Position numbers and translations under genes: made by a program
In this document: positions 55,799-63,556 of the stretch, piece after piece
Position numbering within the stretch: position 1 is the stretch's first letter
Layout of the letters: the number at the start of each line of letters is the position of its first letter
The notes under the pieces: model-generated
Told to the model about the DNA's origin: nothing
Databases searched by the model: none
What the model saw: only the letters and a program-made list of their open reading frames with translations
Assembly: GCA_002633315.1 (NCBI GenBank)
Contig: NWBN01000014.1
Location: 124,001-188,000, forward strand
Source of the DNA: Bacteroidales bacterium Phil6
GTDB taxonomy: Bacteria > Bacteroidota > Bacteroidia > Bacteroidales > F082
Direction of reading: 5' to 3'
Length of the DNA: 64,000 bases

Positions 55799-56761
55799 AT
55801 GAAAACAAAAGTTTTTTTATTATTCACTCTATGTATATTGATTTCTTGTTCATCACCTGAGTCTGATGGGAAATTAGCAGCAAGAAAATATTGTGATTGT
55901 GAAAAAAATCGCATGGAAAGTATTAACCATGCTTATCAGAAATTTCTTCGGGATTTTAAATCTTATAATTTTAAGTCTCGTGTAGAAGCACGTGAAAAGA
56001 TTGCTGAATTTGAAAAAGAAATAGAAATGGATTATTTAGCAAATAAAATGGATGCAGACGATTTTTATAAAAAGGTAAAAAATAGATATTTGACTAATTT
56101 TGAAAAAAATCTTCAATTTGAATATGCTTTTAATCAATATTACAATGCCAATATTAAAGTAGAAAATAGTTATATTCAATTAGAAAAACAAGTCAATAAA
56201 CAAATTGCTAACATTATTCCGCCGAAACCTGATATTGAAAAGGTTTGTTTAGATTTAGTTGGAAGAAAGTTTACTGAAAAAGAAACTGTTGAATTTCCTA
56301 ATTTGTCATGGGAAATTACCGATAATCTAATTAAGCAATGTGATATTATTTCTGAAGAACAATGTGGAGACGAATATACATATAATATACATCTGATATT
56401 ACAAGAAAATGGTGGAAAATATGAAGTTGACATTCATCTTTTTTACGTACTATTTGATAATGAATCTGATTGGAAAATCGATTTTGTTGAATCAAAAGGA
56501 TTGAAGGTTATTCGTACGGGAAAGTATAATGGTTGTATCACAGCTAATATTGAAGGTATCAATTATGAATACTCGTTAAATTTAGTTAATCATTGTGACG
56601 TTGAATTGGTGATACGAGGACAAGTGCTAAATCAAAGCACAAATAAATGGCAGGATTTTATTAAAATAATAAAACCCAATGGAAAAGAGACTGTTGGATG
56701 TTGGTTCTTTTTAAGTGTTGAAGATTTTAGAATAGATTTTATTGAACGTCCTCTTATGTAG
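55799..56761 (+). CDS. Lipoprotein, function unknown
   Basis: A 320-residue lipoprotein: signal sequence with lipobox LISC (Cys about 17), then CDCEKNRMESINHAYQKFLRDF, a Cys pair and a long charged helical region (about 35-150), and a beta-rich C-terminal half (GGKYEVDIHLFYVLFDNES ... GKYNGCITANIEGINYEYSLN). No named domain. Codon choice is much more AT-rich than in the housekeeping genes, and the gene lies between small-RNA-like sequence and insertion-sequence scars, so it was probably acquired. It is bracketed by two similar hairpins (55195-55220 and 56838-56877). Confidence 0.7.
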   Translation: MKTKVFLLFTLCILISCSSPESDGKLAARKYCDCEKNRMESINHAYQKFLRDFKSYNFKSRVEAREKIAEFEKEIEMDYLANKMDADDFYKKVKNRYLTNFEKNLQFEYAFNQYYNANIKVENSYIQLEKQVNKQIANIIPPKPDIEKVCLDLVGRKFTEKETVEFPNLSWEITDNLIKQCDIISEEQCGDEYTYNIHLILQENGGKYEVDIHLFYVLFDNESDWKIDFVESKGLKVIRTGKYNGCITANIEGINYEYSLNLVNHCDVELVIRGQVLNQSTNKWQDFIKIIKPNGKETVGCWFFLSVEDFRIDFIERPLM

Positions 56762-56837
56762 CCATCCTTTAAATTTAGTTTTATTATTTAGAGGATTGAT
56801 TATTTAAAAATTTTATTGATATCCGATAAAAAATCAA

Positions 56838-56877
56838 AAATTTATGCTGACTTTATTTGCAAGGTCTGCATAAATTT
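56838..56877 (+). terminator. Long hairpin downstream of the lipoprotein gene
   Basis: AAATTTATGC (56838-56847) pairs with 56868-56877, continuing across a T-T mismatch into GACTTT/AAGGTC. It directly abuts the insertion-element end at 56878. A strong structure without a following T run. Confidence 0.6.
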
Positions 56878-56878
56878 A

Positions 56879-57055
56879 GATACTGTCCCAAACTAATTTT
56901 CAATATTTTTTCTATTCATTTTCCTAATTTAATTATATTTTTTCTATAATTTTGTACTTTTGCTCCTATACAAAATTCATGTTTGTGTTTTTTAAAAGAT
57001 TTCTAATTGCTAAAACATTAAACTTTGAATTTTACACACTTTTTGGGACAGTATC
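56879..57055. mobile_element. Small non-autonomous insertion element (MITE-like)
   Basis: A 177-bp AT-rich segment bounded by inverted repeats: GATACTGTCCCAAA at the left and its reverse complement ending at 57055 at the right. No coding sequence inside. The right-hand 40 bases (57017-57056) are identical to 8765-8804, which shows that the end belongs to a mobile family present elsewhere in the genome. The full-length parent is not in the window. I cannot name the IS family with confidence; the GTGTGTAAAA next to the tip recalls some IS256-type ends. Confidence 0.6.
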
Positions 57056-57056
57056 T
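57017..57056 (+). repeat. 40-bp dispersed repeat, copy 2
   Basis: Right end of the MITE-like element, base-for-base identical to 8765-8804. Confidence 0.8.
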
Positions 57057-57195
57057 ATAAATAAAAAAATTAAATCTAAACCAATATTACAAATGTTAGA
57101 ATCAACTATTGCAAAAATAGAGAATTATCAAAATATTAGACGCAATAATATAAACTATTAAAAGTACAATAGTTTTATTTTTTTAGATCAAATGG

Positions 57196-57351
57196 TCACG
57201 TATATCTCAATTGGAAAAATCTTGAGATATTAGATACTATCACAAAAAGTATCATACCTATAGTGGTAAGCTCCTTATAATAACCTGAAATCTTTTCAGC
57301 TACAACAATACTTACAGTACCTGACCGATTATTTTTTCGCTTGATAAACAT
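57196..57351 (-). pseudogene. Transposase N-terminal fragment (IS1634/IS4-like)
   Basis: The minus-strand frame begins MFIKRKNNRSGTVSIVVAEK and goes on ISGYYKELTTIG. I recognise this as the N-terminus of Bacteroidetes IS1634/IS4-type transposases (typically RKKNRSGTVSVVVVDK.SGKYKELKTIG). After about 32 residues the similarity stops and the frame ends at 57196, whereas intact transposases have 500 or more residues. It is therefore a truncated relic beside the MITE-like element. Confidence 0.65.
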
Positions 57352-57526
57352 ACAAAAATACTTTGCGTACCCCAAAATCAAGGCATGCAAAGTTACAAAA
57401 CATTATTTATCAAGACATTATAAAATTGATATTTTTATAGTGACGAAGTCAGAAAAAAATGTATATATATGCAGTCGAAATATGAATCTCAATTATATAC
57501 ATTTAATACCAGACAGCAATGATTTT

Positions 57527-58519
57527 TTAATCATCATTATTTAGTTTAACTATGTCTATAAACCTTACTCCATGAAGTTGTGTTTTAATATAATTTTGAA
57601 TAGAATTGTCTTGAGATATAAACCCTATTTCATCTGCTGCAAATTTACCTGGAAGTGCAAAAAGTATTTTTTTTGAATTACTCCAACAACTCATCACCAA
57701 ATAATCATCAAGTTCAACAAAATTTATTTTTGAGTTAAAATTGTTCTCCAAACTATTTTTTATAGCAAATGTTATTTCTTTATACATATTGTAGAAATCT
57801 GCAAAAGTTATTTCATTCACATCTTTCAACAATGCTTCAGTTCTTATACTATCAATTTGTTTAAATAATGGAGCATCTCCACTTACATATAATGGGGTAG
57901 TATACAATGCAATCTTTTCTTTAAAATCCAAAATATCATCATTACGAGTCTGAGCAAAATATCTCTCTGAAGCTATTGAATCAGCAATTTTAAATCTATC
58001 TTTACCAGGCATCTCTGGATTTGTAATCGATAGCTCATTAATTATCTTACGTACTTCTATTTTAAGTTTAGACAAATACTCTTGTTTAATTCTTGATTCT
58101 TGAACAACCTCCCTAAACATCCATGTATCAGTTCCATAATAAGCTATTGTAATATCATGCCCTTTATTGGATAAATCCACAATATTAGCAATCATTTTTT
58201 TGAATTCTAATGGAGTATAAAATAAACCATAATACAACACATCTTCAAATATTATTATAGAATCATTCGATTTTGTATCCTCAAAAATATCATTTATTTG
58301 AGCAAGATAATCAGGAAAAATGCCAATATACCTTGTTGAGAGAGATTGTTCAATTAATTTAAGTTCATTTATCATTTCTTCTCCATCTTTATCACTTCTA
58401 TACATTTCTACCCAAAATAACAGAAGAGATAAAAGTAATGCAAATGGTGCTGAACCAAGTATATAACGTCCAATTTTATATAACCTATTTTTTTCAATTA
58501 TATCTTTTGATATTTTCAT
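57527..58519 (-). CDS. Membrane-anchored protein of unknown function
   Basis: A 330-residue protein with one membrane segment (about residues 19-40) and a long soluble C-terminal part. Strand-helix alternation (DSIIIFEDVLYYGLFYT, then GHDITIAYYGTDTWMFREVV, and near the end KILFALPGKFAADEIGFISQD) suggests an alpha/beta fold, perhaps a degenerate phospholipase D-like or similar domain; I see no HxK catalytic motif, so this is only a thought. It is 325 bp downstream of the FtsK-type operon on the same strand, in equally AT-rich DNA. It could belong to that system as an effector or sensor. The gap holds two dyads (58589-58612 and 58779-58801). Confidence 0.6.
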   Translation of the reverse strand: MKISKDIIEKNRLYKIGRYILGSAPFALLLSLLLFWVEMYRSDKDGEEMINELKLIEQSLSTRYIGIFPDYLAQINDIFEDTKSNDSIIIFEDVLYYGLFYTPLEFKKMIANIVDLSNKGHDITIAYYGTDTWMFREVVQESRIKQEYLSKLKIEVRKIINELSITNPEMPGKDRFKIADSIASERYFAQTRNDDILDFKEKIALYTTPLYVSGDAPLFKQIDSIRTEALLKDVNEITFADFYNMYKEITFAIKNSLENNFNSKINFVELDDYLVMSCWSNSKKILFALPGKFAADEIGFISQDNSIQNYIKTQLHGVRFIDIVKLNNDD

Positions 58520-58588
58520 AACACAAATAATTAATCATTAAAAACTAATTACCAAACAAAACATTTTCAACTTAACCTTTTATCGATT

Positions 58589-58612
58589 TTGTTATTCTTA
58601 AAAGAATAACAA
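58589..58612. promoter_or_regulatory. Inverted repeat upstream of the 330-residue gene
   Basis: TTGTTATTCTT (58589-58599), AA, AAGAATAACAA (58602-58612), 70 bp before the start codon. The perfect 11-base arms could be an operator or a hairpin; there is no coding sequence around it. Confidence 0.45.
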
Positions 58613-58778
58613 CACAAATATTATAAAAAAGTTCTGACGATAAATTCAAATATTAAATCATCAACACAATCTGACATTACATAGGTTTATACTATATTCA
58701 ATATATAACCATATTATCAATGATTTTTTCTAAAAAACCAAATACATCTTTAAAATTTAACATTAAATTTATTCCATA

Positions 58779-58801
58779 AGGAAGGAAACGACAACCTTCC
58801 T
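58779..58801 (-). terminator. Hairpin downstream of the FtsK-type operon
   Basis: AGGAAGG/CCTTCCT (58779-58785 with 58795-58801), 44 bp after the stop of the last operon gene. Weak T run, so termination is likely but not certain. Confidence 0.5.
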
Positions 58802-58844
58802 AAACAAAACTTATTAAACATTAAATCATTTATACAAAATCAAT

Positions 58845-59129
58845 TTATTTAACGTCTTTCAAAGCGTTTTCAATAATCTGTATTTGATTATTTATATAAG
58901 GAATATCATCTTCTAAAATACTATTAATAATTTGGCGAATAATATTTTCATTATTTCGAAAATTTACTTCCTCATATTTTTCAGCAACTTGTATTGCCAC
59001 TCCTGCATCAATCATATTAGTAATATGACTACGATAAGCATTTAATTGTGTTTCTAATCCTTCTTGGAGTTGTTGTAAAAAATTACGGAGGCCATAAAGC
59101 CCATCTAATATTCTTTGATAGTCTTGCAT
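58845..59129 (-). CDS. Small helical protein, WXG100-sized paralogue A
   Basis: A 94-residue soluble protein predicted as two long helices (about 3-47 and 52-92). It aligns without gaps with the first 90 residues of the next gene: both start MQDY, share L..L..L and L...LE, a central D.GV..QV.E.Y..V, and end E.DIPY..NQI.II. Size and hairpin-like plan resemble WXG100 proteins of type VII systems, but there is no WxG motif at the turn (DAGVAIQV lies there). Last gene of the FtsK-type operon, 18 bp after its paralogue. Substrate, adaptor or structural role is open. Confidence 0.68.
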   Translation of the reverse strand: MQDYQRILDGLYGLRNFLQQLQEGLETQLNAYRSHITNMIDAGVAIQVAEKYEEVNFRNNENIIRQIINSILEDDIPYINNQIQIIENALKDVK

Positions 59130-59147
59130 AATTAAAAAATTAAGTTA

Positions 59148-59606
59148 TTATCTACAATTAGGGTCTCTGCCTGTATCTTGAAACAATTTTTTAAAACATT
59201 TAGGACATAATACTATTTTTGAACCAACAGGCACTTCGAAAGTATTATCACAACATTGACATCTCTTCATAATCATTTCATTTTTAATTCGTTGAATAGC
59301 TCGTTTAAATTCTTCTTTTGTATATTTAGAATTATTGTCTGCATGACTGATAATATTAATCTGATTTTGAAGATAAGGTATATCTAATTCCTCAATTTGT
59401 TGAATTAAAGTCATAATACTATGATCCTTAGGTTGCCAAAAAACAAGTGAATATTCTTCAACTACCTGTCGAGGAACTCCACAATCATTTAATTCTAAAA
59501 TTTTATTACCATAAGACCTCTGCGAACTCTCTAATTGCTTTTTCAAATCCTCAATATAACGCTTCAATAATTGCAAAGCAGATAGTTGAACATTATAATC
59601 TTGCAT
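59148..59606 (-). CDS. Helical protein with C-terminal zinc ribbon, paralogue B
   Basis: A 152-residue protein. Residues 1-90 are paralogous to the 94-residue neighbour; a charged linker follows, then a zinc ribbon with Cys116/Cys119 and Cys134/Cys137 (RCQCCDN ... LCPKC). I chose ATG 59606 (MQDYNVQL, same opening as the paralogue); a longer frame to 59684 overlaps the upstream gene. A zinc ribbon suggests that this member contacts nucleic acid or a protein partner. Separated from the repeat protein gene by 13 bp. Confidence 0.68.
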   Translation of the reverse strand: MQDYNVQLSALQLLKRYIEDLKKQLESSQRSYGNKILELNDCGVPRQVVEEYSLVFWQPKDHSIMTLIQQIEELDIPYLQNQINIISHADNNSKYTKEEFKRAIQRIKNEMIMKRCQCCDNTFEVPVGSKIVLCPKCFKKLFQDTGRDPNCR

Positions 59607-59619
59607 AATATATATTAAA

Positions 59620-60600
59620 TTAATCATCTTTTTTAGATATAATAGAAGAAAAAATCCACCAACACGCCACAAAAACAGCACCAATAGCCATTGCAGACCA
59701 TTTTAAAATAGTCCATACTATTTTTCCTACTTTTATCCAGTTTTCTTTAATCCTCGCTTTTTTATCCTCGTAATCTTTTACTGCATTCCTTAATTCTTCA
59801 AACAATTCTTCTAACAACTGATATCGAGTTATAGCATTTTCATTACTTAAATCTTCATACATCGTACAAAGAGCAGATGTGGAGGTTGGATGATATGGAT
59901 TATTTTTATAAAATTCTTTTAGTTCATTGGATTTATTTTTACGATATATCTCTATATTAGTAATTGCATCATTCATTTTTATTGCATAACTGAGTTCTTC
60001 TTTTATCATATTAAGTTGATTCAACACTTGACTTCCATTTACTTTATTAAGACCAACATATAATCTTTCCATATTTGTTGACAAATGGTTGTGATTAATA
60101 TTATAAAAATTTTTCAATTTAATAATATTATCTTTTTTAAAACCTTCTATTTGACAGATAGTATCAGCGACATGACTTGCTATTTGTAGATCTTCTTTAA
60201 TATCATTAAGTTCTTGAATAATTTCCTTACTATTGGTAGAATTAAAAAGTTCATAATATTGTTGTAAATTTAATGCACCATGTTGTGGATTAGCAGCAAA
60301 AAACAGCTCAAGAACTGAGCCAAAATTTTTTTTCTCTTGCTGAACTTCAATAATTTTTTCTGCAACATTATCACACAAAATAGCAATAGACGAAATTTCT
60401 TGTGGATTATTTATATCCAAATTAATCAATTTCTCCATCAAATTATCCAACACTTTATGAAATGGTTTTATAGAAGATGAATACTTTTGAAGTGTTTCAT
60501 AATAAACTTTAGCCATATTATGCCTAAACTCACATGTAGTTTTATTTTGCTCTATCATGCAATTATACTCATGCAAGTTTCTATATAAGTTCATTATCAT
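59620..60600 (-). CDS. Repeat protein with C-terminal membrane anchor
   Basis: A 326-residue, largely helical protein. Three diverged repeats of about 62 residues (near 90-152, 153-218 and 219-277) share the plan F(Y)x(x)NxxH ... Y..L ... QL..I.EEL ... I, for example NFYNINHNHLS and EFYKNNPYHPT. One strong membrane segment lies at 293-320 (ILKWSAMAIGAVFVACWWIF), with a short Lys/Asp tail, so it is tail-anchored with its bulk in the cytoplasm. It directly follows the ATPase gene (22 bp). It has no known domain. It may dock the soluble ATPase to the membrane. Confidence 0.68.
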   Translation of the reverse strand: MIMNLYRNLHEYNCMIEQNKTTCEFRHNMAKVYYETLQKYSSSIKPFHKVLDNLMEKLINLDINNPQEISSIAILCDNVAEKIIEVQQEKKNFGSVLELFFAANPQHGALNLQQYYELFNSTNSKEIIQELNDIKEDLQIASHVADTICQIEGFKKDNIIKLKNFYNINHNHLSTNMERLYVGLNKVNGSQVLNQLNMIKEELSYAIKMNDAITNIEIYRKNKSNELKEFYKNNPYHPTSTSALCTMYEDLSNENAITRYQLLEELFEELRNAVKDYEDKKARIKENWIKVGKIVWTILKWSAMAIGAVFVACWWIFSSIISKKDD

Positions 60601-60622
60601 ATCACTGTAATTTTAATTATAT

Positions 60623-63274
60623 TTATTTTATATTAAAGAGTTTTTCTAAAAAAGAATCATCTTTATGAATACTTGCTTTATTAAAAAATTCGCCATAAAC
60701 ACGAGTAATATCAGGATTAACTTCGGAAAGGTCTTCTCCATTTTGAAGAATAACAGATCCATCTGTCACTTGTAATCCAAATTCACTTGAAAATAAACAT
60801 TGTATATTTCTTATATTATTATCAAGTGCAATTCTATTCTCAAACTCACTCGTAAGACCCTGAAAGAAATCATTATATGATTGTGCATTAAGTGCATGTA
60901 CAAATACATGAATTCCATATTCCGGACCATCTTTAATAATACGTTTAAGTTTTTCCATCGCTGGAGAATCTTTATAACCGTCTTTACGAAGAGCCTTGCA
61001 GTTTTGCACATAAGGCATGAATAATACAACACGCCCAGTTACCACCTCATCTTTATTACTTGCTTCTTGCCTATTAGAAAGCTCAATATCAATTATATCC
61101 AATACATCATTAAGTTTACGCGGTGGTAGCACTTTAGTATTATCATCAGACATAAAATCAAACACATCAGCATATTCACTATCTACATTGAAAGCATTGA
61201 CAATATAATAAAAACTTCGTTTGCCACTTTGTTTTTTCAACTGATAAAGAGATAAGCCTATTATCTGCACCAATAGTTTAAAATTACTTCCCAAAATCAA
61301 AACATTTGAAGCAGTTTGTTTTCTAATCCGTATAAAATTATGCCTATCTCTAATAGCATCTGGCTCACCTATATAAAGATCACAAAATCTATCATTTATC
61401 TTGAAAGTATCGGTTATAATAGCATTTGCTAATGATTTATTATTTTGAATTTTACCCCAAGTAGTACCATCAGAATCACCCCATTTCTCAAAAGTTTCTA
61501 TATTATATTTCTTTTCAGCATAATCATTAAGTATATTTACCCATGTATTTGGATTATCAATAAATCCAATTTGCAAGTTAATATTTTTTGAAGAATCTCC
61601 ATTTTTGTTATTTAAAACAGCATCTCCTGGTTTTGATAATTGAAGTGGTGCACTATTACCGATAATTCTTCTTGCTTCATCTTCTGATGATAATTCAAAA
61701 GATAATCTCCATGTAACATTTTTAAAAATATCTTGCGGTATATCAGCCTTACCAATACCTTGACTACATAGTAAAAGATGAACACCAAATGCACGTCCCT
61801 CTCTAATAATTTTATCCAAAAATTTAGCAACTTTAGCTCCTAACCTTGCTTCTTCAAAAAGAACCTGAAACTCATCAATAATCACTAGAATACGTGGCAT
61901 TACTTTACATGTTACTTTGCGATATGTCTGCAATTTATCTACCATTTCTCCAAATTCATTTGCCGCTTGTTTAAACAGCTCTGCTCGACTTTTCATTTCA
62001 TCAACAAGTTTCTCCAAAACACTCAAACAAAATTTACTATTATTGGAAGTAGACTGAACAAGAGTATGTGGCAACTTTCTATACAAATTTAATCCTGTAC
62101 CATTCTTAAGATCAATGAGACAATATTTGAGTTCTTTAGGAGAATACTTACATGCTCCCCAAAGAATTATATTATGAAGAAGAACTGTTTTTCCTCTACC
62201 CGGCAAACCACCTATTAGTCCAGAATAATCTGCACTCTCACCAAAGGTAAGGTATTGAATTCTTTTACCAAAACATCCAATTGGAATATTAATAGCATCT
62301 ATCGTAGTTGATTCCCAAATATGGTTATCTCTGATTCTTTCAGAATACATACATTCAATGGATGTTTGATTCTTTTCAATACTCCGTTTATTAATTACAT
62401 CTAAAATAAAAGGAAATGTTTCCGAATTAATTATTTCAATATATATATCTTTAGGAGAAAATAACTTAAAAAGAAAGTCATCTTGTTGTGGAAAATTTAA
62501 ACATGTAGTAAATTTTATTATTTCTAAAATACTATTATTATAACTATCTAAAACTTTGTCATTAAATGACAAAAAAAAATACACACCTGCATTTGTCGCA
62601 TTTCTATTATTTATCAACATCTTAAGTCGTTCAATATTTTCTAAAGACATACCTTCTGGAAAATCAGACAAAAAGACAAAATGCTGTATCTCAATATCTT
62701 CATTTGGAAACATATTATGGTCAGTAACAATATTTGACAAATCTAATAGTAGAGATGTAATCTCAGTAGTTTGTATACGTTGATAATTTACTTTTTCTAC
62801 ATTAATACTATTAACTATCGATAAACTTTGTCCAAATGCATTATCTATAATGTAAAACTTTGATTTTTCAGGTTGGCAAGCACACATAAATCGCAATGCT
62901 ACAGAAGTCATATATTGGTCAACAATATCAACATCATTGTTATTAACACTAATATATGATGATTTTAAAAAAGATGTAGCAAAAGCATCAGTAAATGGAT
63001 ATAAAAATGGGAAATTACCACATAATTTTCCCACACACACAATATTGGGCATTGTAACGTCAGATTCAACACCAATATTAGGATATTGATCAAAACTTCT
63101 AAGAGCATATTTAGAGCAAGTTTGTTTGTCAATAAAGTTACACATTTCATGCTCATTATCTATGATAAGTTGCTTAATATCATTCTCTTTATTTATAAAT
63201 TCTTTATCGATTCTTTTTTGTACTAATCGAAAAGCATCAGTAAGTTCATCCATTATTACATTATAATTTTCCAT
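60623..63274 (-). CDS. FtsK/SpoIIIE (HerA)-type ATPase with three ATPase-like modules
   Basis: An 883-residue protein without membrane segments. The central module (about 340-575) is intact: Walker A GGLPGRGKT at 355-363, KYCLIDLKNG 383-392, Walker B RILVIIDEF 461-469, AFGVHLLLCSQ 495-505 and FKNVTWRLSFELSSEDEARRIIG, all typical of the FtsK/SpoIIIE/EccC lineage. The N-terminal region (80-260) repeats these strands without a P-loop (KFYIIDNAFG 139, HFVFLSDFPEG 198, NAGVYFFLSF 228), and so does the C-terminal region (SFYYIVNAFN 687, RVVLFMPYV 748, EYGIHVFVHALN 785), whose would-be Walker A is NVLILGSNFKLLVQ (657). Three modules with one active recalls EccC/EssC of type VII secretion. First gene of a four-gene operon. 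Confidence 0.82.
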   Translation of the reverse strand: MENYNVIMDELTDAFRLVQKRIDKEFINKENDIKQLIIDNEHEMCNFIDKQTCSKYALRSFDQYPNIGVESDVTMPNIVCVGKLCGNFPFLYPFTDAFATSFLKSSYISVNNNDVDIVDQYMTSVALRFMCACQPEKSKFYIIDNAFGQSLSIVNSINVEKVNYQRIQTTEITSLLLDLSNIVTDHNMFPNEDIEIQHFVFLSDFPEGMSLENIERLKMLINNRNATNAGVYFFLSFNDKVLDSYNNSILEIIKFTTCLNFPQQDDFLFKLFSPKDIYIEIINSETFPFILDVINKRSIEKNQTSIECMYSERIRDNHIWESTTIDAINIPIGCFGKRIQYLTFGESADYSGLIGGLPGRGKTVLLHNIILWGACKYSPKELKYCLIDLKNGTGLNLYRKLPHTLVQSTSNNSKFCLSVLEKLVDEMKSRAELFKQAANEFGEMVDKLQTYRKVTCKVMPRILVIIDEFQVLFEEARLGAKVAKFLDKIIREGRAFGVHLLLCSQGIGKADIPQDIFKNVTWRLSFELSSEDEARRIIGNSAPLQLSKPGDAVLNNKNGDSSKNINLQIGFIDNPNTWVNILNDYAEKKYNIETFEKWGDSDGTTWGKIQNNKSLANAIITDTFKINDRFCDLYIGEPDAIRDRHNFIRIRKQTASNVLILGSNFKLLVQIIGLSLYQLKKQSGKRSFYYIVNAFNVDSEYADVFDFMSDDNTKVLPPRKLNDVLDIIDIELSNRQEASNKDEVVTGRVVLFMPYVQNCKALRKDGYKDSPAMEKLKRIIKDGPEYGIHVFVHALNAQSYNDFFQGLTSEFENRIALDNNIRNIQCLFSSEFGLQVTDGSVILQNGEDLSEVNPDITRVYGEFFNKASIHKDDSFLEKLFNIK

Positions 63275-63556
63275 TACATAGTTGCACTTTAAAGCTATAT
63301 TTTAAATAAATTATCATGTTATCAAGAAACAATATCTCATTGACTTCTTCAATAAATCCAAAAACATTTCATCATTTTTTTGAAATTCCATGTAGTTGCC
63401 ACTCTTACATTCACTACACCACCTAATACTCTTTTATAAAAGTGTAATCTAAACAATGACCTCTTTTAAATGTCATATTGTCGTTCTATTCCTGCACGCC
63501 TAAGAACGACCTGTACTTATTTCTCTGTGTATAATAAAAGAATGCTATTGTTTTAG

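Noticed and set aside
58845..59606. Calling the two helical proteins WXG100
   Set aside because: Size and helical plan fit, but no WxG motif is present, so I describe them only as WXG100-sized.
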